NCBI RefSeq assembly: GCF_009601765.2
Contig: NZ_CP045699.1
Span: 2,232,001-2,296,000 of the forward strand
DNA length: 64,000 bases
Direction: 5' to 3'
DNA from: Vibrio algicola
GTDB taxonomy: Bacteria; Pseudomonadota; Gammaproteobacteria; Enterobacterales; Vibrionaceae
This document shows, in pieces, positions 1 to 9,749 of this stretch. Position 1 is the stretch's first letter. Each line of letters begins with the position of its first letter. A model generated the notes under the pieces. The model made no database searches and was not told where the DNA came from. It was given only the letters and a program-made list of their open reading frames with translations. The position numbers and the translations under genes are program-made.

Positions 1-1868
1 ATAACAAAATCCATATCACTTTTAGCAATATTTCCCTCGTAAAAAACAGATATATAAAGATGATATTGTTCATCTATATATCCCTTTTCAATCAGATGAA
101 TAAGTAATTTATCATCATTTATAGCCTCGAATACGCTTAATCTATCATACTGCTGAATTAGCTCTTTAATAGACAAATGGGGTATTGAAGTTAACTGTTG
201 TTTAAGCTTTTTAATGTCTAATTCAATCTTAGCTCTGTAACTTTTGTTTTTATTTTCAATATTCTTCTTACGGGTTGCATATGGAGGCTCAATACCATTA
301 ACCAAATCAGCAAACATTATTGCTGATCCCCAATGGCTATTCCAATTCTTTGTATCAACCCGATTTTTTATCATTAACCTTTCAAAAGTCTCAGGCTCCG
401 TAACACTTTGAATATTATTATCCTCTATTGAGTCGAGCTGATTAATATTTGTTACAGCTAATGATAAATATACGACATTTAACTCTTTAATTGATTGTAA
501 ATGCTCCTGTTCTGAATCAATTATATTTTGTTCAAGTAAATGAACTTTATCTTGAACTGAACTTTTAAAATCACTTTTCAAGCTTTTTAAGTCGTTAAAA
601 AATGATGCTAATTTGCCATTACCAGAATGAAGTTCTGCAAAATCATCACAATAGATATTTTTATAAATAATGAAACTGAAGAGCTTTTGTAGTTCAATTT
701 GAGGGAGATTTTTTTGAAGGATAGGTTTATATATTCCGTATTCAGCTACGATATTTTTCAACATTCGCATATCATCAACAAATACAGCGATATCTCTTAG
801 ATAAACATCTTTAAATTCATTTTCAAAGCCAGAATCTTTTAAAAGGCGTTTTAATAGAGGAAATGAGTTTGATTTATTTGTAACAGGAATAATCGGAATT
901 ATTGCATCAAAGAACTTTGTTCTACTTGCACCTTTGAAAACATCATCTTTCAATGCATATATGAACCGAACACTTTGCTTAACATCTGCACTATCGTTGA
1001 TTAACTTATTTAGTTCTTTAAGTTGAACAAATATTTCTGAGCGTTCAAATCTGTCTAAATCTTCAAAAAAGACGACATCTGATTTTGTTTTTGAAAAGTA
1101 ATATATAATTTCTTCTAAATAAATATTGAATACAGAGTCATTTGAACGTTGCTCAAACGCAACCTCACCTTTTAAAGGATTGAATTTACTTAAATTAAAC
1201 TTGGGAAATATTTTAAAGGCATCCTTTATAGATAAAATAAGGATGGAAGTAACATAAATGATTAATACCAATGAAAAAGTAGAAATTGCACCATCTTTCA
1301 AAAACTCAGAAAAAATATGTTTTAACGAGTATTCAGGAATATAAGACATTATTGCAATGAAAATGCCTAATATTACAAAGCAAATTGATGAGCTAAAAGC
1401 ATTGAAATAATTAGGGTGAGATTTAATTATTTTCCTGAATCTTGAGTTTGGAGTATTCTCGCTGTCTGTTTTATATAAAATTTGCTGGACAATACTTTTT
1501 TCAACCCTATTTATATCAGCTACGTCCCCTTCTTCAGGTTTATCTGGCTTGTCATCGCTAAACGCCCCAAGTGATATACAAGTATATTTATGATATGGAT
1601 GAAGCCTCATATAAGTGTTAATAAATGAGCTTTTACCGCCAGAATAAGGTGCTGTTATTGCGACCTCTTTTACTACTTCACGATTAACCAATAATTCATT
1701 TAATCGATCAATATATTCTTCACAATTTTCAGCATTATCAGTAGGGCAGAGATCAGGAAGTTTAGAAGAATTAAAAACTGGTTTTTCACTATTAAGCTGA
1801 ATTAATTTCCAGCATAGGTCTACAAATAACCTCTTAATGAATTTAATTAAAGCAGTAACATTAACCAT
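1..1868 (-). CDS. YobI-family membrane P-loop NTPase (partial, runs off left edge)
   Basis: The minus-strand frame opens at an ATG at 1866-1868 and stays open to base 1, giving 622 codons; the C-terminus is outside the window. A P-loop-like motif (APYSGGKSS, about residues 74-82) is followed by two hydrophobic membrane segments at about residues 152-176 and 193-216, then a Walker B motif VVFFEDLDRF near residue 265. Membrane segments lying between P-loop and Walker B are typical of YobI/KAP-like NTPases, a family predicted to act in defence. The first glycine of the classical GxxxxGKS is replaced by alanine. It lies 76 bp downstream of hsdR on the same strand, so it may be co-transcribed with the restriction system. 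Family assignment is from motif order and memory; the molecular function is unknown. Confidence 0.75.
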   Translation of the reverse strand, partial: MVNVTALIKFIKRLFVDLCWKLIQLNSEKPVFNSSKLPDLCPTDNAENCEEYIDRLNELLVNREVVKEVAITAPYSGGKSSFINTYMRLHPYHKYTCISLGAFSDDKPDKPEEGDVADINRVEKSIVQQILYKTDSENTPNSRFRKIIKSHPNYFNAFSSSICFVILGIFIAIMSYIPEYSLKHIFSEFLKDGAISTFSLVLIIYVTSILILSIKDAFKIFPKFNLSKFNPLKGEVAFEQRSNDSVFNIYLEEIIYYFSKTKSDVVFFEDLDRFERSEIFVQLKELNKLINDSADVKQSVRFIYALKDDVFKGASRTKFFDAIIPIIPVTNKSNSFPLLKRLLKDSGFENEFKDVYLRDIAVFVDDMRMLKNIVAEYGIYKPILQKNLPQIELQKLFSFIIYKNIYCDDFAELHSGNGKLASFFNDLKSLKSDFKSSVQDKVHLLEQNIIDSEQEHLQSIKELNVVYLSLAVTNINQLDSIEDNNIQSVTEPETFERLMIKNRVDTKNWNSHWGSAIMFADLVNGIEPPYATRKKNIENKNKSYRAKIELDIKKLKQQLTSIPHLSIKELIQQYDRLSVFEAINDDKLLIHLIEKGYIDEQYHLYISVFYEGNIAKSDMDFV

Positions 1869-1944
1869 TTTTACCCTACTAATATTTAATGTATTTAAGT
1901 GCTCTACAAATGAGTAAAGCTATAAACAAAATAATAACCTTTAC

Positions 1945-4900
1945 CTACGCTACATTGCGCTTAAAGTTCTCTGCTTGCTCAAAAATCTCTTTATACACTT
2001 CATCACGGTCGATCGGTGGGTAGCCCCATTCATCAAGCAAGATGATCAAATCAAAGTGCAATTCAGCCTTAATATCATCACGTTTGTTCCAGTCAGTGTA
2101 TTTAGCTTTATCATCAATGACTTTTTTCACTTCCTTAGCCAAATCAGTCAATTTATCTTCTGGGTAGGTAAAATCATACTTTTGAGCGAGTGAGATCAGA
2201 ATGTCGTAAAACGCTTTTTCTTCAAAATCTATTCCCATTTCACCGAAGGAAGCCATCTCTTCACGCAATTCGTTATAGAGATTAATAATTTCATCAGAAA
2301 AATCAGTGATAACCTCAGAGCGAAGCACATCTTTTTCTTCTCGCTCATTATATTTCTCAACTAACAGATTCATCTTTTTAGAGAAATCGACACCTTTTAC
2401 TTTATTGGTCTTTTTAAACTCACCAATCGCTTTGGCAAGCATTTGCTGAAGCAATTGAAGCTTGGTATTGGGTTGTTTCACCATCTCTAACTTAGCAAGA
2501 TAATCTTCATCAAAAATATCAATCTCACAGCCTTGATCATCACCCAGCTTAAATATCTCTTCTACACCGTCACTCATCAGCGCATCTTTCACTAAATTAC
2601 GCACTTTACGGTTCATTTGATCAACATCAGGCGCACCGCCAGTCGTGATTTTAAAGACAATGGTTCTAACAGCCAGATAGTAATGAATCTTGTCTTTATG
2701 GGATTGTTTTAGCTCGCTACTACCTACACAAATATCATAAGCTGATTTAAGTCGCTTGGTTAAATCCATAAAGGTTTTTTCAAACTTCTTAGTTCTCAGC
2801 GCATAATCAGCAGAAGCATTTAAACAATGTAATTGCTCAAGTGCAGAGCCAGTAAAATAGGGTTTTGAGTCGAATTTATGGAATAGCCCATCAAGTAAGT
2901 TCAAGTGATCTTTCACCACAATCACAGACTGTTTAATATCTTCCAAGTTCTGATCTTGGCCGCTTGTATATTGAGAAAGAGCAAGGTTCATCTGCTTTTT
3001 AATGCCGATATAATCGACTACTAAACCATTTTCTTTTCCTTCAAATTTACGGTTTACCCTTGAAATAGTTTGAATCAAATTATGTTTCTGCAACGGTTTA
3101 TCAATGTAGATAGTATCGAGGAACGGCACATCGAATCCCGTTAACCACATATCTACCACAATAGCGATTTTGAAGTTTGATTTACCATTTTTAAACTGAC
3201 GATCTAACTCTTTACGATGCTCTTTATTACCCAATTTTTTCCAGAGTGTTTTATCATCATCTTTGTTACGAGTCATAATCATTTTGACTCGTTCCATCGG
3301 TTTAACTTTTTTCTTATCACTTTCAGATAGGGTTGTTCCCTCTTCACACACCTTAACCTCATCCCATTCAGGACGAAGTTCAATCAACTCTTGATAGAAC
3401 TGATAGGCAATTTCACGACTGCTACAAACGAACATCGCTTTGCCTTTTTGAGTCGTGCCTTCTTCTACACGACTTTCATAATGTGCGACAAAATCTTTGG
3501 CAATGGATTTAATACGATCAGGATCGCCCAGTATGGTAGACATACTCGCCATTGCTGTTTTACTTTTATCTATTTGATATTCGTTCGTTCCAGCGTCTTC
3601 ACACGCTTTATAGTATTTTTCTACTTCATCAAGCTGTTTACCATCAAGTAAAACTTTAGCCGCTCGACCTTCATAAACAATACGCACGGTAATTTCATCA
3701 AAAACCGATTCTGTCATTGTGTAGCTATCAACGACTGCACCAAATACATCCAGCGTTGCATCTATTGGTGTGCCTGTAAAGCCAACATAAGTAGCGTTTG
3801 GTAAAGAGTCGTGTAAATATTTAGCAAAGCCGTAGGTTTTCTTCACACCATCTTCAGTAACAGTGACTTTCTGCTCTAAGTTGGTTTGGCTTCGGTGCGC
3901 TTCATCCGAGATGCAAATAACATTAGTTCGTTCAGTGAGTAGCGCTAAATCTTCGGTAAATTTATGAATCGTGGTAAGAAAAACACCGCCACTTTTACGC
4001 CCTTTTAGGTGCTCACGTAGCTCACTTCGACTTTCTACACTGATAATATTCTGATCGCCCACATAGGCTTTTGCATTGGTAAATTGCCCAGCAAGCTGAT
4101 CATCTAAATCGGTTCTATCGGTAATAAGAATAATGGTTGGGCTACCTAGCTCAACATCTTTCATCAATAGGCGAGACAAGAACAACATTGTGTAGCTTTT
4201 ACCACAGCCCGTTGCGCCAAAGTATGTTCCACCTTTACCATCTCGCAAACCATCAGCATCAATCAAATTGCCCTGCTGATCAGTAAGCTTCATATGTTGT
4301 TTAATATTGGCAAAAAGCTTTGTTGCTGCGTAATACTGAGGGTAACGACAAACAATCTTTTCTTGTTTACTTGAAGTGTCAGGCACGTAGATAAAATGAC
4401 GAATTACATCGGTTAAACGCTGTTTATTAAACAAACCGCTGATCATAGTAAAGAGTGAATCAATACCGTCTTTATCCAACTTTTCTTCACCAGTCACTTT
4501 ACGCCAAGAGTAATAAAACTCATAGGGGGCAAAGTAGGAACCCATCTTATTATTTACACCATCACTAATCACACACAAAGCGTTGTATTTGAATAACTCA
4601 GGAATATCTCGATCATAGCGATTGGTAATTTGCTCGTATGCACTGAATAGTGTTGCTTCTTCTCGAATGGCACTCTTAAACTCAAATACGACAAGCGGTA
4701 AACCGTTAATATAGAGAATACCGTCAGGGATACGCAACTCGTAGCCTTGTATCTCCATCTGATTAACTACTCGATAAATATTAGAATCAGTTTTAGGCAA
4801 ATAACTAACGCTAGGCTCTGCCACTTTTAATTCTGAAGATTGATTGAAATTGCTTAATTCAGCTTGAATCGTTTCATAGTCAATAAGCTGAATATATAAA

Positions 4901-5202
4901 TCTTTTTTGCTCGCATCTTCTCGCTTGAGCAAAAAACCATCAGAGACAAACTTCATAATGGCTTTGTTGGTATCGTAGAGATCCGAAGCAGGAAGGTATT
5001 CCAGTTTATGGATAATGCTCTCTATCTCAGAAGCTGTAATGCTTTCAGCTTGGTAGCGTTTGGCCAAAAATTCACGAAGATCGGGCTTTATTAGCACATC
5101 TTCAGCTACTCGCTCAATCGCCTCACCACGAGTATGCGGATAGCCTTCTTTCCCTAGCAGTTCAATAATGGCTTGTTCTAGCCTTTCTTCTGTGAATTTC
5201 AT
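1945..5202 (-). CDS. hsdR: Type I restriction enzyme, R (motor/nuclease) subunit
   Basis: Restriction subunit of a type I R-M complex, which translocates DNA with ATP and cuts unmodified DNA at a distance. It has 1085 residues, normal for the family. The N-terminal nuclease domain shows the PD-ExK core (PDG near residue 159, FEFK at about 173-176). Helicase motif I GATGCGKSYT is near residue 332, the DEAH box SDEAHRS near 430, motif III-like FTGTPID follows, and the late motif QTISRVNR lies in the second RecA domain. The C-terminal part is helical and probably contacts the methylase core. It starts 11 bp after hsdS, so hsdM-hsdS-hsdR is one operon in that order. All visible catalytic motifs are intact, so the enzyme is probably active. 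Confidence 0.95.
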   Translation of the reverse strand: MKFTEERLEQAIIELLGKEGYPHTRGEAIERVAEDVLIKPDLREFLAKRYQAESITASEIESIIHKLEYLPASDLYDTNKAIMKFVSDGFLLKREDASKKDLYIQLIDYETIQAELSNFNQSSELKVAEPSVSYLPKTDSNIYRVVNQMEIQGYELRIPDGILYINGLPLVVFEFKSAIREEATLFSAYEQITNRYDRDIPELFKYNALCVISDGVNNKMGSYFAPYEFYYSWRKVTGEEKLDKDGIDSLFTMISGLFNKQRLTDVIRHFIYVPDTSSKQEKIVCRYPQYYAATKLFANIKQHMKLTDQQGNLIDADGLRDGKGGTYFGATGCGKSYTMLFLSRLLMKDVELGSPTIILITDRTDLDDQLAGQFTNAKAYVGDQNIISVESRSELREHLKGRKSGGVFLTTIHKFTEDLALLTERTNVICISDEAHRSQTNLEQKVTVTEDGVKKTYGFAKYLHDSLPNATYVGFTGTPIDATLDVFGAVVDSYTMTESVFDEITVRIVYEGRAAKVLLDGKQLDEVEKYYKACEDAGTNEYQIDKSKTAMASMSTILGDPDRIKSIAKDFVAHYESRVEEGTTQKGKAMFVCSSREIAYQFYQELIELRPEWDEVKVCEEGTTLSESDKKKVKPMERVKMIMTRNKDDDKTLWKKLGNKEHRKELDRQFKNGKSNFKIAIVVDMWLTGFDVPFLDTIYIDKPLQKHNLIQTISRVNRKFEGKENGLVVDYIGIKKQMNLALSQYTSGQDQNLEDIKQSVIVVKDHLNLLDGLFHKFDSKPYFTGSALEQLHCLNASADYALRTKKFEKTFMDLTKRLKSAYDICVGSSELKQSHKDKIHYYLAVRTIVFKITTGGAPDVDQMNRKVRNLVKDALMSDGVEEIFKLGDDQGCEIDIFDEDYLAKLEMVKQPNTKLQLLQQMLAKAIGEFKKTNKVKGVDFSKKMNLLVEKYNEREEKDVLRSEVITDFSDEIINLYNELREEMASFGEMGIDFEEKAFYDILISLAQKYDFTYPEDKLTDLAKEVKKVIDDKAKYTDWNKRDDIKAELHFDLIILLDEWGYPPIDRDEVYKEIFEQAENFKRNVA

Positions 5203-5213
5203 TACTTTTTACC

Positions 5214-6347
5214 CTACTTAACTGATTCTAAATTTAATTCTTGTAGAACACCCCGAATCAATACAGGACAAAGAGGCTGAATTGAAGATTGTAATTGTTG
5301 ATATATTTTTTTGCGTTCTTCCAATACGTTATGAATTGCGATAATAGCTTTCTGTTCTTCTATAGTAGGAATTGGCAACTCAACATCACACATACTTTTC
5401 CAATCAAATGTCTCTCTAGCACTTCCCCAAGAATGATAACGGGCATAACGATCAAACTCTTTTCTACTAAACCATAAATATAGATATTCTGGTAACAACC
5501 CTGAATCTTTTTTTACTTCAAATACGGTGTAAATAGCAGAGACAATGCACGATTTCCCTTCTTGATTCATAGCTATAGCTATTTTATCACCTCGCCTAGA
5601 AGTGTCTGCAACATAAGCAAACTCATTAGCTTTAACTACTCTATACTTAGAAAAATCAACACCATTTGTATTCGCTTTTGACTCAATTAGCTTTTTGGCT
5701 GTTGATATCCCTCTCAAATATGAAGTTGATAAATCGTAATTTTTCAAATCAGATTGAACTATATATGACTCTAATCTCTTCTTGTTACCAGTTAATATTT
5801 GATTTTCAACAAACGAATCACATATAAATTTAAGGCTATCTAGACTATCTTTATACACTTTTTGTTTTGCTATTATAGCTTTGTATATTTTGACGTAATT
5901 TTTCTGTGTCTCTAATGATGGCAAAGGGATTTCGATCTCACAGAATCGTTCCCAATCTAGGCTAGCTCTAACACTTCCATCACTAATAAACCAACCGTAA
6001 CGATCAGACTCGGCTCTCAAAAAATAAATCATTATGAATTCAGCTATCACAATAGATGTATCAATGACCTCAAAAACTGAATAAGCTGGAGAAATAACAG
6101 CTGCTGATTCATCTTTATAAAGTGCAACTCGAATCGTTTCATCTCGGCCTGTTTGCATTGGGCTGTAGCAAAACTGGTCTTTTTTAATTACCTTATATTT
6201 GGACAAATCTGTATTAATTGTATTCGCTACTGATGGCATAAATTCTTTCTTAATATTCATCCCCAATAGCAGTTTAACTTTACAATCAATATTACGGTTA
6301 TCTACTAATTGAACAAGCTTCCCAATAGGACTAAATTTTGAGTTCAT
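5214..6347 (-). CDS. hsdS: Type I restriction-modification specificity subunit
   Basis: DNA-recognition subunit shared by the methylase and the restriction complex. Its 377 residues fit two target-recognition domains of about 140 residues each (roughly 1-145 and 195-325). Each is followed by a related helical spacer, beginning LETQKNYVKIYKAI near 147 and IEEQKAIIAIHNVL near 330. The repeated pattern R(A/S)S.DWE or RETFDWKS before IPLP/LPIP marks the end of each recognition domain and supports an internal duplication. Its start overlaps the end of hsdM by 17 bp and it ends 11 bp before hsdR. The recognition sequence cannot be read from the protein. Nothing shows inverted repeats or a second hsdS copy nearby, so there is no sign of phase-variable shuffling. 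Confidence 0.92.
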   Translation of the reverse strand: MNSKFSPIGKLVQLVDNRNIDCKVKLLLGMNIKKEFMPSVANTINTDLSKYKVIKKDQFCYSPMQTGRDETIRVALYKDESAAVISPAYSVFEVIDTSIVIAEFIMIYFLRAESDRYGWFISDGSVRASLDWERFCEIEIPLPSLETQKNYVKIYKAIIAKQKVYKDSLDSLKFICDSFVENQILTGNKKRLESYIVQSDLKNYDLSTSYLRGISTAKKLIESKANTNGVDFSKYRVVKANEFAYVADTSRRGDKIAIAMNQEGKSCIVSAIYTVFEVKKDSGLLPEYLYLWFSRKEFDRYARYHSWGSARETFDWKSMCDVELPIPTIEEQKAIIAIHNVLEERKKIYQQLQSSIQPLCPVLIRGVLQELNLESVK

Positions 6348-7908
6348 AACCCAACCCCTTGAATGCTTCTATTAATTCTTTTTGAGATCTATTCTCTTCA
6401 TTTAGTAAGCTATCAAACTGCTTTTGAATTTTTTTCATCTCGTGATCGAAGTTAATGTCCTTGTCAATATCAATAAATGGAATGTATTTACTGGGGATTA
6501 ATGAATAATCCTTATTTTTTATTTGAGCTAATTTAATTGATTGGCAAAACTCAGGGATGTTTTGATATGTTTTTTCCCAATTTTTTTGTTGCCAGTTATG
6601 ATAAATACTCACAACCTCCTGAAGATCCTCCCCTGTTAACTGAGTATATTTTTTTTCAAATTCCGAACCTTTTCGCCTCAAATCCATAAATAAAACTTCA
6701 CCTTCCCTAGAACGGTATTTTTTATCCTGATCACTCAAGTGAATATTATGTTCTTTTTTATTTTTATTAATAATCCATAAAGTTACACTAATATCTGTGG
6801 AATAAAACATGTCCCTAGGAAGAGTTATTATTGCTTCAACTAAATCATTTTCTATCATTTTTTTACGAATTTTGTATTCTTCTCCACTTCCAGATAAAGC
6901 ACCATTAGCAAGAATAAATGCAGCGACCCCATTCTCTGATAGCTTGGATACCATATGTAATATCCAACCGTAGTTAGCATTACTAACTGGTGGAACATCA
7001 TATCCATTCCAGCGATGATCATCTTTAAGTTCATCAGAAGCACGCCAATCTTTTTGGTTAAAAGGTGGGTTTGCCATTATAAAATCGGCTTTTAATAACG
7101 GGTGTTGATCGTTGGAAAAAGTATCTTTCGCTGCTTCACCAAGGTTGGCAGAGATACCACGAATTGCTAGATTCATTTTCGCTAATTTGTATGTCGTCTT
7201 AGTATACTCTTGCCCATATATAGAAACGTCTCTAGTATTTCCCTTATGGCTATCTATAAACTTCATTGATTGAACAAACATTCCACCTGAACCACAACAA
7301 GGATCGTAAATCTTACCTCTGTATGGCTCAATCAACTCAGCAATCAGGTTAACAATGCTTTTGGGTGTATAGAACTCCCCTTTCCCCTTACCCTCTGCAA
7401 TCGCAAACTTAGACAAGAAATACTCGTAGACTCGCCCCACCACATCTTCGTGCGGATTCGCTAACGTGTCGATGTTATTAATCACATCGATCAGCGCAGA
7501 TAGTTTGCTAACATCTAGCCCTAAACGTGAGAAGTAGTTATCTGGTAATGCACCTTGTAGTGCTTTGTTGGTTTTCTCGATAGTGCTCAAAGCAGTATCA
7601 ATTTTTAGCGCAACATCTTCTTGTTTAGCGTTTTGCTGAACAAAGCTCCAACGGCTTTCAGGCGGTAAATAGAACACGTTATCTTTGGTGTAGGCTGGTA
7701 CCATATCAATATGCTTTTCAAGCCCTGCATCAATCAACTTCTGACGTTGTTTTTCAAAGGTGTCACTGATAAATTTTAAGAAAATGAGACTTAAAACTAC
7801 GTGTTTATATTCTGCTGATTCAACACTACCACGCAGTTTGTTAGCTGCATCCCAGAGTGTTTCTTCAAATGATTTTTCTTTCTTTTTTGCTGTTGGTTTC
7901 TTAGCCAC
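6331..7908 (-). CDS. hsdM: Type I restriction-modification DNA adenine methylase
   Basis: N6-adenine methyltransferase subunit, 525 residues. An N-terminal helical HsdM domain (about 1-145) precedes the catalytic domain. That domain has GEFYTPKSIV near residue 180, the SAM-binding motif DPCCGSGGMF just after 200, and the catalytic motif NPPF near 280. The N-terminal lysine-rich stretch is unremarkable. It is the first gene of the hsdM-hsdS-hsdR operon and overlaps hsdS by 17 bp. The upstream 270 bp (7909-8181) is very AT-rich and must hold the operon promoter and the divergent promoter for the ArdC-like gene, but no clear operator was recognised there. Confidence 0.95.
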   Translation of the reverse strand: MAKKPTAKKKEKSFEETLWDAANKLRGSVESAEYKHVVLSLIFLKFISDTFEKQRQKLIDAGLEKHIDMVPAYTKDNVFYLPPESRWSFVQQNAKQEDVALKIDTALSTIEKTNKALQGALPDNYFSRLGLDVSKLSALIDVINNIDTLANPHEDVVGRVYEYFLSKFAIAEGKGKGEFYTPKSIVNLIAELIEPYRGKIYDPCCGSGGMFVQSMKFIDSHKGNTRDVSIYGQEYTKTTYKLAKMNLAIRGISANLGEAAKDTFSNDQHPLLKADFIMANPPFNQKDWRASDELKDDHRWNGYDVPPVSNANYGWILHMVSKLSENGVAAFILANGALSGSGEEYKIRKKMIENDLVEAIITLPRDMFYSTDISVTLWIINKNKKEHNIHLSDQDKKYRSREGEVLFMDLRRKGSEFEKKYTQLTGEDLQEVVSIYHNWQQKNWEKTYQNIPEFCQSIKLAQIKNKDYSLIPSKYIPFIDIDKDINFDHEMKKIQKQFDSLLNEENRSQKELIEAFKGLGYELKI

Positions 7909-8181
7909 TGAGTAATGCCTTATTGAGAGTCAATTTTAGAAGATTCATATTGATGGATTATTAGGCCAGATAATACCAAAAAAATCTTATTTTTTATATG
8001 GAAACAAGATCTAATAAAGACTAAATATTACAAACCTTGTAAAAATTAGAATTAAAATTTCCTTGGCTAAATTGCTAAAACAGCTAAATTAAAACGAAAA
8101 ACAAGTCCCATTTTTTCAATAACTTGGAAAATAATCAATCAATGGTAAGACATAAGTAATCCATAACAAAAGGAGTTGCTT

Positions 8182-9609
8182 ATGAAAAAGCCAAGATCGA
8201 GTGCTGGACGCACTACTGCCAAAACAGACCAACAAAGCCAAATACTTGATAGATTATTTGATTATTTTTCAAAACCAAAAGGTGAAAAACCAAGCTCAAA
8301 TAGTGATGTAGAAGTGAGTTTTTATCGCAGTGCCTTGAGAAGTTTGCCAATGAACTTTCACAACAATGAGTATAACGGAGTAAATATTATAATGTTGCTT
8401 CAAGAAGGAGAAATCAACGCAACCAAAGTTCCGATTTACTCTACTTTCAAACAAGCTTCTGATTTACTTGAACAACATAAAGATAAACTTCCCCCTAAAT
8501 CCGAGACATTTGATCCTGAAAAGCCTCTCAAAGGCATTACACTCGATGCTCAAGTCGTAAAATACCTAGAGACGTATAAAAAAGATGGGGAATTAATCAG
8601 CAAAAGTGTTTTTGAAAAAGAAACAAGAGGAATGTCATTCACTCAAATGCGTGAAAATGGCTACCAGAAACGCAAAGGATTAAAGCCCTACAAAGTTTTT
8701 CCAATCGAAAAAATCAAGAATTTATTGCCAAAATCGTTTATTGAAGATCGTGATTATTTTGCACGGCAAGAAGAGTTAGAGAATAAAGTTATGTCTCCTG
8801 AAATGGAAGATATTGAGTTTGTTGAAAAAGCAAAAATTATCATTGATGCAATGGGCGTGCCTGTGATTGAGAAAAATCAAGATCGAGCTTTTTATTCACC
8901 AAAAGATGACTGCATCACTATCCCACCAAGAAATAAATTTTTATCAGACAAAGCCTATTTTGCTGTAATTTTACACGAGCTTTCACATAGCACAGGGCAT
9001 CCAAGTAGATTAAACAGAAAACAAAACAACCCTTTTAATTCAAAAGGATACGCAACTGAAGAGTTAGTGGCCGAGACAAGCACTATGTTTATATGTTTAG
9101 ATGAGGGCTTGCAAACTTTTAATAGCCACGCCAAATATTTAGAAGGTTGGTCAAGCCACTTTGCCGACAAGAAAAAAGCATTACTCAGCATTTGTAAATT
9201 AGCCCGTGAGAGCCAAGAGTTTATCAGCCGTAAGGTATTAAAGCACAAATTAGATCTTTCGATACAATCACCTTATCAAGTGCCTGATAAGTTGGATTTT
9301 GAGCTTAAATTAGCAGATAAACATACTGATGCATTGAATGAGTATATTGTTAAAAGTGCAAATAACCACAGTCCACTGATACCGTTAAAAAACCAAAAAA
9401 TAATCGGTTACAACGAGTCTAAAGACGGGATTGAGGTTTTCACCTCCGATAAAAAAGTAGCGCTTACAGGCGTATCTAGCTCTATTGTTAAGAGAGAATT
9501 AGACAATTTAAAATTACTACAGTCGATTATCTTTGATGTCTCTGTTGATAATAACGATGAAACTACTCCTACAAAAAACAGGTTAAAACCATCACGTTTA
9601 TCAATGTGA
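8182..9609 (+). CDS. ArdC-like antirestriction protein with zincin metallopeptidase domain
   Basis: The ATG at 8182 was chosen because an AGGAG box (8171-8175) sits six bases upstream; an in-frame TTG at 8176 is too close to it. The 475-residue protein has an N-terminal part resembling ArdC ssDNA-binding domains (residues about 20-130, with YNGVNIIML). A zincin-like domain near residues 210-320 carries HELSH (about 265-269) and a downstream EELVAE that can supply the third zinc ligand. ArdC proteins of plasmids and integrative elements protect incoming DNA from host restriction. It is divergent from hsdM, so the element carries both restriction and counter-restriction functions. The C-terminal 100 residues are not recognised. 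The domain call is from motif and layout, without a database search. Confidence 0.8.
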   Translation: MKKPRSSAGRTTAKTDQQSQILDRLFDYFSKPKGEKPSSNSDVEVSFYRSALRSLPMNFHNNEYNGVNIIMLLQEGEINATKVPIYSTFKQASDLLEQHKDKLPPKSETFDPEKPLKGITLDAQVVKYLETYKKDGELISKSVFEKETRGMSFTQMRENGYQKRKGLKPYKVFPIEKIKNLLPKSFIEDRDYFARQEELENKVMSPEMEDIEFVEKAKIIIDAMGVPVIEKNQDRAFYSPKDDCITIPPRNKFLSDKAYFAVILHELSHSTGHPSRLNRKQNNPFNSKGYATEELVAETSTMFICLDEGLQTFNSHAKYLEGWSSHFADKKKALLSICKLARESQEFISRKVLKHKLDLSIQSPYQVPDKLDFELKLADKHTDALNEYIVKSANNHSPLIPLKNQKIIGYNESKDGIEVFTSDKKVALTGVSSSIVKRELDNLKLLQSIIFDVSVDNNDETTPTKNRLKPSRLSM

Positions 9610-9630
9610 TATTACCCAGCCCAGAACGAC

Positions 9631-9655
9631 AAAAAGCCCTAAACGGGCTTCTTTG
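9631..9655. terminator. Convergent terminator between ArdC-like gene and methyltransferase
   Basis: A 6-bp stem AAGCCC/GGGCTT with loop TAAAC (9634-9650) lies between two convergent genes. Read on the minus strand it is followed by TTTTT, so it would end the methyltransferase transcript; on the plus strand the following run is CTTTG, which is weaker. Confidence 0.6.
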
Positions 9656-9749
9656 TATCGTGTTACTGAAAATTTTTATTTTTTATTTATTTCTATCTAT
9701 GTTGTGCAACTCCTTGTCGCTTGTAGTCCCCTTCTTGCTTTAATTAACT

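Noticed and set aside
5214..6347. Phase-variable hsdS by inversion
   Set aside because: There is a single hsdS with no inverted partial copy or recombinase nearby.
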